Shown here one piece after another: positions 1-8,599 of a stretch of 64,000 bases of DNA (position 1 is its first letter; every line of letters starts with the position of its first letter). The DNA comes from Buchnera aphidicola (Taiwanaphis decaspermi) (lineage in GTDB: Bacteria > Pseudomonadota > Gammaproteobacteria > Enterobacterales > Enterobacteriaceae), in contig NZ_CP135049.1 in NCBI RefSeq assembly GCF_039405155.1, positions 248,001 to 312,000 on the forward strand, read 5' to 3'. Both the position numbers and the translations under genes were made by a program. Below the pieces are notes generated by a model. It had not been told where the DNA came from, made no database searches, and saw only the letters and a program-made list of their open reading frames with translations.

Positions 1-1293
1 ATTAGTATTAAAATATATTGGAATAACACCTTTACAAACAGATAATTCTTTTAAAGTTTTAATATTACGAGATAAAGCAAATATTGGTAATCTTGAATTT
101 ATTCTAGAAGTCATCAAAGTACTTAATCCTGATTCTGTTAGAGATATAATAGCATTAACTCCATATAAATGATTAGCAGCATACATACTTAAAGTTGATA
201 TTGTTTCTTCTATATTCTTGAATTTTAAATTCAATCTATTTTTTGACACATTAATAACTGGTATTTTTTCTGCTCCTTGACATATTTTAGAAACTATTTT
301 TACAGTTTCTACTGGATATTTACCAACAGAAGTTTCACCTGATAACATAACAGCATCACTTCCATCTAATATTGCATTAGATATATCCATCACCTCTGCT
401 CTTGTAGGTATCGGATTTGAAATCATTGATTCCATCATTTGAGTAGCAGTTATAACTATTTTATTGAGTTGTGTTGCTCTACTAATAATTTTTTTTTGAG
501 CATATGCTAATTTATCATAACCTATTTCAATACCTAGATCTCCTCTTGCAACCATAATAATATCTGAAGATAAAATGATATCATCAAGAATTTTGTCATT
601 AACAAGAACCTCAGATCTTTCTATTTTAGCTATTATTTTTATTTTACTACCAAGCTTATTTATTATCTTCCTTGCTTTAATTAAATCTTTGCTAGATCTA
701 GGAAAAGATATTGCTAAATAGTCAACTCCTATCTTAACAGAAGTTTTAATATCTTTTTTATCTTTTTTAGTTAAAGATTTAGCTGATAAACCTCCTCCTA
801 ATTTATTAATTCCTTTATTGTTTGATAAAACACCTCCAACAATAACTCTTGTATAAATTATTTTGTTTTTAATTTTAAATACTTTCAACTGTATTTTACC
901 ATCATCTAACAATAAAATATCATTTTTTTTAAGATCATTTGGTAAATTTTTATATTTAAAACCAACTTTTGTTTGATCTCCATCTGAAGATTTTAAAAAT
1001 GGATCTAATATGAAAACGTTACCTGTGTTAAGAAAAACTTTATTTTTTTTAAATTTAGATATTCTAATTTTAGGTCCTTGTAAATCAGCTAAAATAGAAA
1101 AATATAAACCAGTATTTTTCATAATATTAAATGCTTTTTCGGCCCTTAATTTATGTTCATTACTAGTTCCATGAGAAAAATTTAATCTTAATACATTTGA
1201 TCCAGCAAGAATTATTTTTTCTAAATTGTTTTTTATATCAGTGGAAGGACCCAAAGTAGTTACTATTTTTGTTCTTCTTAAATTTTTTAACAT
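1..1293 (-). CDS. pykA: Pyruvate kinase II, partial (3' end outside the window)
   Basis: Cytosolic pyruvate kinase converts phosphoenolpyruvate and ADP to pyruvate and ATP, the last step of glycolysis. The gene enters from the left edge: 431 codons are visible and about the last 50 residues of a ~480-residue enzyme lie outside. The ATG at 1293 gives [19 protein letters not shown], which matches the E. coli PykA N-terminus. Further in, the family stretches [11 protein letters not shown] and ITATQMMES are intact, and no stop interrupts the frame. It diverges from zwf as in E. coli, but hexR, which lies between them in E. coli, is absent. The residues around the start favour PykA over PykF. Confidence 0.95.
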   Translation of the reverse strand, partial: MLKNLRRTKIVTTLGPSTDIKNNLEKIILAGSNVLRLNFSHGTSNEHKLRAEKAFNIMKNTGLYFSILADLQGPKIRISKFKKNKVFLNTGNVFILDPFLKSSDGDQTKVGFKYKNLPNDLKKNDILLLDDGKIQLKVFKIKNKIIYTRVIVGGVLSNNKGINKLGGGLSAKSLTKKDKKDIKTSVKIGVDYLAISFPRSSKDLIKARKIINKLGSKIKIIAKIERSEVLVNDKILDDIILSSDIIMVARGDLGIEIGYDKLAYAQKKIISRATQLNKIVITATQMMESMISNPIPTRAEVMDISNAILDGSDAVMLSGETSVGKYPVETVKIVSKICQGAEKIPVINVSKNRLNLKFKNIEETISTLSMYAANHLYGVNAIISLTESGLSTLMTSRINSRLPIFALSRNIKTLKELSVCKGVIPIYFNTN

Positions 1294-1734
1294 AAAACAC
1301 TCCATATTTTATTAATTGAAAAAAAAGTTTGAAAAATAAATATTTTTTACGCAAAAAAATTATTTTAATATTTATTGCACAATAAAAATTATTAGTAGAA
1401 TGATGTATAACATAAATATTAAACATAAAATATAATAAATGAAAAAATATATTTTACACAATAAAACAAAATAATTATAATTGGTAAGATAAAAAATACT
1501 TTTAATTTAAATAATAATAAAATATAAAATTAAATTCATATTTATTAAAAAAACTCTAGTTTTATTAAATACATAAACATATAATTAATCTATTTGATTA
1601 AATAACAAATCAAATATTTAATTTGTTAAATTATAATAATTATATATATATATTTAAACATATATAATTGTATGTTTAAATAATTAGAAATTTTTAAGTA
1701 AATTTATTAATATATGAATATTAAGGAGATTGCA
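1294..1734. other. Divergent spacer between pykA and zwf, no gene
   Basis: No coding frame of credible length. In E. coli the hexR (yebK) regulator gene lies here; I see no remnant. The only clear structure is the inverted repeat at 1651-1682. Promoters for both genes must lie here, but in such AT-rich sequence no single -35/-10 pair stands out. Confidence 0.6.
1651..1682. repeat. Perfect 12-bp inverted repeat upstream of zwf
   Basis: Left arm 1651-1662 (TATTTAAACATA), 8-nt loop, right arm 1671-1682 (TATGTTTAAATA). It ends about 50 nt before the preferred zwf start. It could be an operator, an mRNA leader stem, or chance in AT-rich DNA. It does not resemble a HexR box. Confidence 0.45.
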
Positions 1735-3207
1735 TTGGTAATTAAAAAAAAACAAGCATATAATCTAGTAATTTTTGGAGCTAAAGGTGATTTAGCAAAA
1801 AGAAAATTATTACCATCATTATATCAATTAGAAAAATATAATGAACTATCAAAAAAAACAATAATTATAGGTGTTGGTAGAGCAAATTGGAATGATAAAG
1901 ACTACATTGATATAGTCAAACAATCTTTAAAACTTTTTATGAAAGAAAAAATTAAAAAATTAATTTGGAAAAAGTTTAAAAAAAAATTGAGATTTTGTAA
2001 TTTAGATGTAAATGAAATATATAATTTTAATAAATTGAAATTGATATTAAATCAAAAAAAAAGAATAACTATTAATTATTTTGCTGTTCCTCCTAACAGA
2101 TTTAAAGCAATTTGCAATGGATTAGGAAAATCTAATTTAAATAAAAAACCATCTCGTGTAATAATTGAAAAACCAGTCGGAACATGTTTAAAAACATGCA
2201 AGGAAATAAATAATCACATAAGTGAATATTTTAAAGAAAAACAAGTATTTAGAATTGATCATTATTTAGGTAAAGAAACAATAATGAATTTAATAGCATT
2301 GCGTTTTGCAAACTCTATTTTTTTTAATAATTGGAATAAAAATACAATAGATCATGTGCAAATTACAGTAGCAGAAGAAGTAGGAATAGAAGGACGAGTA
2401 AAATATTTTAATAAAACCGGTCAAACTAGAGATATGATACAAAATCATTTATTACAAATATTAAGTATAGTAGCTATGTCTAAACCTAATAAATTAACTG
2501 CTGATGATATAAGAGATGAAAAAGTAAAAGTATTAAGATCTTTAAGACCTATTAATTATCTAAATGTTTTAAAAAAAACTGTTAGAGGACAATATACATC
2601 AGGTGAGATTAATGGAAAAAATGTTCCATCATATTTAAAAGAATTAGGTGAAAATGTAAAAAGCGATACAGAAACTTTTGTTGCTATGAGAGTAGATATC
2701 GACAATGTTAAATGGAATGGTGTTCCTTTTTATTTAAGAACAGGAAAAAGATTAGCTAGAAAATGTTCAGAAATAGTTATATATTTTAAAAATTTGTCAA
2801 CAAATTTATTTAAAGATCATATAAAAAAATTACCTAAAAATAAATTAACTATTAGATTACAACCGAATGAAGGAATAGATTTAGAAATATTAAATAAAAT
2901 ACCAGGGTTAGATTTAGGATACAAATTATCAAAAAATAAATTAAATTTGAATTATTTTGATGTTTTTAAAAAAAATCATTTAGCAGATGCATATGAAAGA
3001 TTGTTATTAGAAAGTATGAGAGGTATACAATCTTTATTTGTAAGAAGAGATGAAGTTGAAGAATCTTGGAAATGGATTGACAACATTATCAAAGGATGGA
3101 AAATTAAAAAAAATAAGCCATTAAAATATATGGCAGGAACCTGGGGGCCTAGTTTATCTTTAGACATGATAAAAAAAGATGGAAAAAATTGGAATAATAT
3201 AGATTAA
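1735..3207 (+). CDS. zwf: Glucose-6-phosphate 1-dehydrogenase
   Basis: Oxidises glucose 6-phosphate to 6-phosphogluconolactone and makes NADPH, the entry to the oxidative pentose phosphate pathway; cytosolic. The nucleotide-binding stretch LVIFGAKGDLA and the catalytic RIDHYLGKE are intact, and the sequence is collinear with the 491-residue E. coli enzyme to its end. Start choice: an ATG at 1714 is in frame, but a full Shine-Dalgarno AAGGAG (1723-1728) lies inside that extension, six bases before a TTG at 1735. The TTG start gives 490 residues and aligns best with the E. coli N-terminus. If the ATG is used the protein is 497 residues. Confidence 0.93.
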   Translation: MVIKKKQAYNLVIFGAKGDLAKRKLLPSLYQLEKYNELSKKTIIIGVGRANWNDKDYIDIVKQSLKLFMKEKIKKLIWKKFKKKLRFCNLDVNEIYNFNKLKLILNQKKRITINYFAVPPNRFKAICNGLGKSNLNKKPSRVIIEKPVGTCLKTCKEINNHISEYFKEKQVFRIDHYLGKETIMNLIALRFANSIFFNNWNKNTIDHVQITVAEEVGIEGRVKYFNKTGQTRDMIQNHLLQILSIVAMSKPNKLTADDIRDEKVKVLRSLRPINYLNVLKKTVRGQYTSGEINGKNVPSYLKELGENVKSDTETFVAMRVDIDNVKWNGVPFYLRTGKRLARKCSEIVIYFKNLSTNLFKDHIKKLPKNKLTIRLQPNEGIDLEILNKIPGLDLGYKLSKNKLNLNYFDVFKKNHLADAYERLLLESMRGIQSLFVRRDEVEESWKWIDNIIKGWKIKKNKPLKYMAGTWGPSLSLDMIKKDGKNWNNID

Positions 3208-3375
3208 ATAAAAAAAAATATCTTACTAATTTTAAAAAATAATAAATATTAAAACTTATAAAAAAATATTAATTTATAGATTTGTTTCTTGAAAAATTAT
3301 GTAAACTATTTATTAATATACTATGATTTTATTAAAATATTGATAAGTTAAAATATTTAAAAAGGAATAAAATAT

Positions 3376-4248
3376 ATGATTCGTATAGCATTTTTTATTA
3401 TAACAAATTTAGCAGTAGTATGTGCTTTAAGTTTATTTTTGTTATTTACACATATGTCTTCTCATAGTATTTATGTTTTAGTTTTTAGTTCTATGATATT
3501 GGGTTTTACAGGATCAATAATATCTCTTTTAATGTCAAAATGGATTGCTATAAATTCGATGGGAGGTAAAATATTAAAGTATCCTATTAATGAGATAGAA
3601 AAATGGTTAACTAATAAGATTAAACAACAATCTGAACTAATTGGAATTAAAACACCGCAAATATTAATATATGATTCTAATGATGTTAATGCATTTGCTA
3701 CTGGTCCAAACCGTAATTCATCATTAATAGGATTATCTACTGGATTAATAAAAAACATGAAAAGTTCAGAAATAGAGGCAGTAATAGCTCATGAAATTTC
3801 TCATATTAGTAATGGAGATATGGTAACCATGGTTTTATTACAAGGAATAGTTAATACTTTTGTTATTTTTATATCTAGATTTATCACTCATTTAGTATCT
3901 GGTTTAATATATGGATTTAACAAATCTGAAAATAGTACTTTAATCAAAGTAATGTCATACATAATGTGTACAACTATGGAAATAATATTTGGAATATTAG
4001 CAACAATTATTACAATGTGGTTTTCAAGAAAAAGAGAATTTTACGCAGATGAAGGTTCTTCTAAAATAGTCGGTAAGGAAAAAATGATTGCTGCTTTAAT
4101 TAGATTGAAGAAATTTGTCCCTCAAAAAAGTAATAATTTGATGTCTGCATTCTATATCAACGGGGATATGAAATCTATTTTTTCTAAATTATTTATGTCT
4201 CATCCTTCTATAGAAAGAAGAATAAGCAATTTAAATAAAAAAAAATAA
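3376..4248 (+). CDS. htpX: Membrane zinc protease HtpX
   Basis: Inner-membrane M48 metalloprotease that helps degrade misfolded membrane proteins, partly redundant with FtsH (also in this window). 290 residues against 293 in E. coli. Two hydrophobic N-terminal segments (about residues 4-25 and 33-55) precede the zinc motif HEISH; two more hydrophobic stretches (about 155-180 and 195-215) follow, then the REFYADEGS segment carrying the third zinc ligand. An AAGGAA ribosome binding site sits 9 nt before the ATG. All catalytic elements are present, so the gene should be functional. The neighbouring prc and proQ of E. coli are absent. Confidence 0.95.
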   Translation: MIRIAFFIITNLAVVCALSLFLLFTHMSSHSIYVLVFSSMILGFTGSIISLLMSKWIAINSMGGKILKYPINEIEKWLTNKIKQQSELIGIKTPQILIYDSNDVNAFATGPNRNSSLIGLSTGLIKNMKSSEIEAVIAHEISHISNGDMVTMVLLQGIVNTFVIFISRFITHLVSGLIYGFNKSENSTLIKVMSYIMCTTMEIIFGILATIITMWFSRKREFYADEGSSKIVGKEKMIAALIRLKKFVPQKSNNLMSAFYINGDMKSIFSKLFMSHPSIERRISNLNKKK

Positions 4249-4385
4249 AATGTTAATTTTTATTTAAAATAAGATACTAATTAAAAATAAATAATATATA
4301 TATATCAAATATTAATGAAAAATATTAATTATTTAAAATAAATTTTATAAAAAAAAATTTAATTAAAAATAAAATTTGTTTATAA

Positions 4386-4410
4386 TACCTCTGTATAATT
4401 AGCAGAGGTA
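4386..4410 (+). terminator. Hairpin downstream of htpX
   Basis: Stem of 8 bp with arms TACCTCTG and CAGAGGTA and a 9-nt loop, unusually GC-rich for this spacer. No T-run follows, so it is a weak terminator at best. A TATAAT overlaps its 5' edge (4381-4386), so it could also be the first stem of a short transcript. Confidence 0.4.
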
Positions 4411-4490
4411 AATTATTATTTAATATAAATATTTTTAAATTTTATTTTTGTTATAATATATATTTTAATATTTTCATAATATGTAATATT

Positions 4491-4519
4491 TTGACAAACG
4501 GTAAAAATTATATAATAAT
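4491..4519 (+). promoter_or_regulatory. Candidate sigma-70 promoter for yoaE
   Basis: Consensus -35 TTGACA (4491-4496), 17-nt spacer, AATAAT (4514-4519); a TATAAT overlaps at 4511-4516 with a 14-nt spacer. It is one of the few exact TTGACA boxes in a spacer. If used, the mRNA leader before yoaE would be about 215 nt. Confidence 0.45.
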
Positions 4520-4740
4520 TTTTAAAATAAATTTTTCTTGTAAAAAATTACATATATGTTACATAACATACGATTAATAGGTTTTTATCTTAACATGGAA
4601 TTTAGCCGCATTGTTTTATTTTTATATAATTACAAAAAATTATTAATAAATAATAATTTAAATTTTTATATTATGTTATTATCAATAACTATTTATAAAT
4701 ATTATTCGAATATCATATATTTAATATTATGGAGTCTGCT

Positions 4741-6300
4741 ATGTATTACTATTTAGATCCATCAATACTAGCAGGATTAATAACTTTAATAACATTAGAA
4801 ATAGTTTTAGGAATAGATAATTTAGTATTTGTCGCAATATTAATAGAAAAACTACCTCCAATCAAAAGAGACAAAGCTCGTCTTTTAGGATTAAGTGTAG
4901 CAATAATATTAAGGTTAATTCTTTTATCATTGATGTCATGGATGGTAACATTAACAACTCCTGTTGTTGTATTCAATAATTATTTAAAATTATCAGGTAA
5001 AGATTTAATACTCTTAATGGGAGGATCATTTCTTTTATTCAAAGCTATCACTGAATTGCATGAAAAATTAGAAAATAAAATCAAAAAAAAAGAATCAAAT
5101 AAAAGTTATACTTCTTTTATAATTGTAGTAATACAAATTATTATATTAGATGCAATATTTTCATTAGACTCAGTGGTCACTTCAGTAGGAATAGTAAACA
5201 ATTTGTTTATTATGATGACAGCAGTTATTATAGCTATGGTTATTATGTTAATAGCATCTAAAACTTTAACAAATTTTATTAATTCTCATCAAACAGTTGT
5301 TGTTCTTTGTTTAAGTTTTTTACTTATGATAGGAACTAGTTTAGTTGCAGAATCTTTTGGCTTTTATATACAAAAAGGATATTTATATGCAGCAATAGGT
5401 TTTTCTATATTAATTGAATTATTTAATCAAATAGCACGTCATAATTTCATAAAAAATGAATCTAAAATACCTGTTAGACAAAGAGCATCAGAAACTATCA
5501 TAAGATTAATGTCAAAAAAAGAAATAAATAATCAGATATTAGAATCATCATTTAAAGGTAAAATTGATCAATCTGTAATATCACCAGGTACTTTTAAAGA
5601 AGAAGAAAAATACATGGTGAATGGAGTTTTAACTTTAGCTTCAAGATCTATACATAGTATTATGACTCCTAGAAGTGAAATATCATGGGTAAATACAGAA
5701 AAAAAAATACAAGATATATATATACAATTATTAGATACTCCTCATAGTTTATTTCCTGTATGTAAAGGTGAATTAGATAAAATAATAGGAATAGTTAGAG
5801 CTAAAGAGTTACTGGTAGCTTTAGATCATGATATGAATGTTTCTACATTTGCATCCCAAAATATACCAATTATAATACCAGAATCATCAGATCCTATAAA
5901 TTTACTTGAAGTATTAAGAAAAGCAAAAGGTAGTTTAGTAATAGTAACAAATGAATTTGGTATTATTCAAGGTTTGATTACTCCATTAGATGTTTTAGAA
6001 GCTATAGCAGGAGAATTTCCTGATGCTGATGAAACTCCTGACGTAATTGTAAAATCAAAAAACAGATGGATAGCTAAAGGTGGAACAGATTTACATTCTT
6101 TACAACAGTTGCTAGGAACAAATGATTTAATACAAAAAAAATCAAATTGTGTATCTTTAGCTGGATTATTAATAAATCATAAAGGTAAGTTATTATCTTT
6201 AGGTAATACTATTAATATAAATAATTTTCATTTCAAAATAATAGAAGCTACAAAATACAGAATAGATTTAGTAGAAATAACAAAAATTAATGATTATTAA
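4741..6300 (+). CDS. yoaE: TerC-family membrane protein with CBS and transporter-associated domains (YoaE)
   Basis: Integral inner-membrane protein of unproven function; TerC relatives act in metal, notably manganese, export. The N-terminal half (about residues 5-235) holds seven or so hydrophobic segments with the acidic family signatures EIVLGIDNL and LDAIFSLDSV. After it come two CBS domains (about 305-420) with the MTPR motif, then a CorC/HlyC-like C-terminal domain. I place the start at 4741, not at the in-frame ATG at 4729, because GGAG (4731-4734) then acts as ribosome binding site and MYYYLDPSILAG aligns with the E. coli MEFLMDPSIWAG. The 519 residues match E. coli (518). It has a long leader. 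Confidence 0.93.
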   Translation: MYYYLDPSILAGLITLITLEIVLGIDNLVFVAILIEKLPPIKRDKARLLGLSVAIILRLILLSLMSWMVTLTTPVVVFNNYLKLSGKDLILLMGGSFLLFKAITELHEKLENKIKKKESNKSYTSFIIVVIQIIILDAIFSLDSVVTSVGIVNNLFIMMTAVIIAMVIMLIASKTLTNFINSHQTVVVLCLSFLLMIGTSLVAESFGFYIQKGYLYAAIGFSILIELFNQIARHNFIKNESKIPVRQRASETIIRLMSKKEINNQILESSFKGKIDQSVISPGTFKEEEKYMVNGVLTLASRSIHSIMTPRSEISWVNTEKKIQDIYIQLLDTPHSLFPVCKGELDKIIGIVRAKELLVALDHDMNVSTFASQNIPIIIPESSDPINLLEVLRKAKGSLVIVTNEFGIIQGLITPLDVLEAIAGEFPDADETPDVIVKSKNRWIAKGGTDLHSLQQLLGTNDLIQKKSNCVSLAGLLINHKGKLLSLGNTININNFHFKIIEATKYRIDLVEITKINDY

Positions 6301-6355
6301 AAAAATTGTATAATATTTATGCAATTGCTTATACAAACTGTAATCTTAAATTATT

Positions 6356-6985
6356 ATGAAAAAAAAAATAAATAAAAAAATTCTTTCACTTGAAATGTCA
6401 AGTGAAATTTGTTCAGTTTCTTTGTTAAATAATGGAACAATACATTCCATAAAAAAAAATTGTTATTTAACACATTCAAAAAATATTTTGCCTATGATTA
6501 AAAAAATTGTAAATATATCTAAAATAAAAATAAATCAATTACGTGCTATTTCTTTTAGCAAAGGTCCAGGAAATTTTAGTGGTATAAGAATATCTAATAG
6601 TGTAGCACTCGGTATTTCTTTAGGAATAAATAATAATGTTAAAGTAATTGGCATTTCAACATTATTAATAATGGCAGAACAAGCATGGAGAAAATATAAA
6701 AACAATAACATTGTTATAATTTTTAAATCTTATAACAACAATTTTTTTTATTATGTTAAATACATTAAAAAAGAAAATTTTTGGATAAATTACAAAAAAA
6801 AATTGTTAAATAAAAAAAATATAATGTATAAATTAAATAATTTAAGTAAAAAATGGAATATATATTCTAATAAAAATATTGCAAACGTTTTTGAAAAAAA
6901 AATAAAAATATTACATCCAACAGCAATAGATGCTATTTCTTTATCTATATTATATTTAAAAAAAGAAAAATTTTTTTTAAATTAA
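6356..6985 (+). CDS. tsaB: tRNA t6A37 biosynthesis protein TsaB
   Basis: TsaB partners TsaD and TsaE to transfer the threonylcarbamoyl group to A37 of ANN-reading tRNAs; cytosolic. 209 residues against 231 in E. coli. The ASKHA-fold N-terminus (ILSLEMSSEICSVSLL), the KGPGNFSGIRIS loop and the GISTLLIMAEQAWRK stretch are conserved. The second half is strongly diverged: the family segment DARMGEVYWA is replaced by KSYNNNFFYYV, and the C-terminus is shortened. TsaB does not do the catalysis itself, so this may be tolerated. It follows yoaE by 55 bp; a hairpin-capable TTGTATA/TATACAA pair lies in the gap. Confidence 0.88.
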   Translation: MKKKINKKILSLEMSSEICSVSLLNNGTIHSIKKNCYLTHSKNILPMIKKIVNISKIKINQLRAISFSKGPGNFSGIRISNSVALGISLGINNNVKVIGISTLLIMAEQAWRKYKNNNIVIIFKSYNNNFFYYVKYIKKENFWINYKKKLLNKKNIMYKLNNLSKKWNIYSNKNIANVFEKKIKILHPTAIDAISLSILYLKKEKFFLN

Positions 6986-7032
6986 TAATTTATAAAAAAT
7001 ATTTTTATAATTTATAAAAATAAGTGTGTTAT

Positions 7033-8067
7033 ATGAATAATTTAAATAATTGTAGCAAACTAATTGTACGTAACAAAAATTTATTTGTTAATAAAAAAAT
7101 ATTAATTTTTGGCCTTTTTGATATATATATTTATAAATATTTCAATGTCAATTTTTTAAAAATGTACACCAACAACTATAATATTTTTAAAAAAATAAAA
7201 AAACATAAAATAAAAATATATTTAAATAGTATTTTAAAAAATGAATATATAATTAGACGTGATTTAATAATATATTATTGGCCAAAAAGCAATGTAGAAG
7301 CAAAATTTCAAATAGAAAATTTATTATATTTAATTCCTAAATATAGCAAAATTTTTTTTGTTGGGAGAAATCGTAGTAGTATAAAAAGTGTTGTTAAAAT
7401 ATTTCAAAAGTACATATATTTAAAAAAAATAGATGCAGCTAAAAATTGTATTTTATATTTAGGGATAGTTATAAAAACAAAAAAAAAATTTTCAATGAAA
7501 AATTATTTTAGTAATACTTTATATAATAATTTAATTATTAAAAATTTGCCTGGCGTTTTTAGTTATAAAAAAATAGATAGTGGTACTAAACTTTTACTAT
7601 CAACTTTTTACAACAAAAAAGCAAATAATAAAAATTATTTAAATAAAACTAATGTATTAGATTTAGGATGCGGTTCAGGTGTGATAGGCATAAATTTAAA
7701 GTTATTATTTGGCAATATTAAAATTTTTTCTATAGATAATAATGCCACATCAATATTAATAACAAAAAAAAATTTTAAAATTAATTTTTTAGAAGGTAAT
7801 GTTATGATAAGTGATTTATTTTCTAATATAAAAAAAAAGTTTGATTTGATAGTTTCAAATCCATCTATACATAATAATTGGAAAATAAATGATTATATGA
7901 TTTTACAAATAATAGAAAAATCAAACAAATATTTAAAAAAAAAGGGCGAGCTTAGAATTGTCACTCATAATTTCAAAAAATATGAGAAAGAAATTAAAAA
8001 AAGATTTTCTCAACATACTATTTTATTAAAAAAAAAACATTTTGTAATACATAAAATAATTAAATAA
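7033..8067 (+). CDS. rsmC: 16S rRNA (guanine-1207-N2)-methyltransferase RsmC, altered catalytic motif
   Basis: RsmC methylates G1207 of 16S rRNA in the assembled small subunit. 344 residues from the ATG at 7033, against 343 in E. coli; an in-frame GTG nine bases upstream has no support. The degenerate N-terminal domain keeps LIIYYWPK and GRNRSS. The C-terminal Rossmann domain keeps the SAM motif LDLGCGSGVIG and GELRIV. The catalytic NPPF motif of this methyltransferase class reads NPSI (codons at 7858-7869), followed by the conserved His. The frame is otherwise full length, so activity may be lost or reduced while the fold is kept. Confidence 0.88.
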   Translation: MNNLNNCSKLIVRNKNLFVNKKILIFGLFDIYIYKYFNVNFLKMYTNNYNIFKKIKKHKIKIYLNSILKNEYIIRRDLIIYYWPKSNVEAKFQIENLLYLIPKYSKIFFVGRNRSSIKSVVKIFQKYIYLKKIDAAKNCILYLGIVIKTKKKFSMKNYFSNTLYNNLIIKNLPGVFSYKKIDSGTKLLLSTFYNKKANNKNYLNKTNVLDLGCGSGVIGINLKLLFGNIKIFSIDNNATSILITKKNFKINFLEGNVMISDLFSNIKKKFDLIVSNPSIHNNWKINDYMILQIIEKSNKYLKKKGELRIVTHNFKKYEKEIKKRFSQHTILLKKKHFVIHKIIK

Positions 8068-8078
8068 AATAATATCTA

Positions 8079-8164
8079 TACCCAGGGCGGGATTTGAACC
8101 CGCAAGGTTTTTAAAAACCGAGGGATTTTAAGTCCCTTGTGTCTACCAATTTCACCACCTGGGC
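8079..8164 (-). tRNA. leuZ: tRNA-Leu (UAA)
   Basis: Reads UUA, the commonest leucine codon in this window. Acceptor GCCCAGG pairs with CCTGGGT (G1-U72 as in E. coli leuZ), A73 discriminator, long variable arm, anticodon loop CTTAAAA, T stem GCGGG/CCCGC. The 3' CCA is not encoded. It lies beside tRNA-Cys, as in the E. coli glyW-cysT-leuZ operon, but without the glycine tRNA. Confidence 0.96.
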
Positions 8165-8176
8165 ATTTTATTAATT

Positions 8177-8247
8177 AGACGCGTTCCGGAGTTGAACCGA
8201 ATTATATGGATTTGCAATCCACTGCATAACCAATCTGCCAACGCGCC
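8177..8247 (-). tRNA. cysT: tRNA-Cys (GCA)
   Basis: Acceptor GGCGCGT/ACGCGTC with one G-U pair, anticodon loop TTGCAAA, discriminator U73, the main identity element for cysteinyl-tRNA synthetase. The CCA end is not encoded. It is the first gene of a two-tRNA unit driven by the promoter at 8256-8284. Confidence 0.95.
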
Positions 8248-8255
8248 ATTTATAT

Positions 8256-8284
8256 ATTATAAACAAATAAAAATATAAAAACAA
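8256..8284 (-). promoter_or_regulatory. Promoter of the tRNA-Cys/tRNA-Leu unit
   Basis: On the minus strand: TTGTTT (8284-8279), 17-nt spacer, TATAAT (8261-8256), then 8 nt to the tRNA-Cys 5' end. The -10 is exact and the spacing ideal. Confidence 0.7.
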
Positions 8285-8371
8285 CTATTATATAGTTAAA
8301 TATGTTAAATAAAAATAAAAAAAAATAATATACTTAACACAATAAATATTATATAATAAATATAATCACCT

Positions 8372-8456
8372 GGAGGAATGGCCGAGTGGTTTAAGGCAAC
8401 GGTCTTGAAAACCGTAGATAAGAAATTATCCGAGAGTTCGAATCCCTCTTCCTCCA
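8372..8456 (+). tRNA. serT: tRNA-Ser (UGA), with A73 and a T-stem mismatch
   Basis: Acceptor GGAGGAA/TTCCTCC, GGCCGAGTGG D arm, anticodon loop TCTTGAAAA, long variable arm with GATAA/TTATC. Two oddities: the base after the acceptor is A (8456) rather than the G73 of serine tRNAs, and the T stem GAGAG/CCCTC has an A-C mismatch (8435 against 8445). The other serine tRNA here (58319) has neither. No CCA encoded. The rest of the molecule is sound, so I call it functional. Confidence 0.93.
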
Positions 8457-8564
8457 AAAATTATTTCCCATGTTTAATAAAAATAAACAAAATATCATAT
8501 CATGTCTTAAATAATATTTAATATTTTTAAAATTATTTTTATAATTAAAAAAAATTATTATAAA

Positions 8565-8599
8565 ATACCGAACATGTAAAAAATTGACATGTTCGGTAT
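8565..8599 (-). terminator. Rho-independent terminator of rne
   Basis: Perfect 13-bp stem (arms 8565-8577 and 8587-8599, core TACCGAACATGT) with a 9-nt loop. On the minus strand it lies just after the rne stop and is followed by TTTTATAATAATTTTTTTT. It is one of the strongest terminators in the window. Confidence 0.85.

Larger units (their letters stand above)
4249..4740. other. Long spacer between htpX and yoaE, no supported gene
   Basis: A 492-base gap. It holds a hairpin (4386-4410), a promoter-like pair (4491-4519) and then a leader of about 215 nt before yoaE. From memory, a cold-shock gene (cspC) sits near here in other Buchnera; I see no trace of a CSP protein sequence. A 66-codon frame at 4556-4756 is hydrophobic and low in complexity and overlaps the start of yoaE; I do not accept it. 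Confidence 0.6.

Noticed and set aside
1238-1426. Open frame on the minus strand over the pykA start
   Set aside because: Overlaps the conserved pykA N-terminus in another frame and reads into AT-rich spacer.
4556-4756. 66-codon open frame before yoaE
   Set aside because: Low-complexity Ile/Leu/Tyr/Asn composition, no ribosome binding site, overlaps the yoaE start, resembles no family.
6306-6336. Inverted repeat TTGTATA/TATACAA between yoaE and tsaB as a terminator
   Set aside because: Short, AT-only outer arms, no T-run; could be chance.
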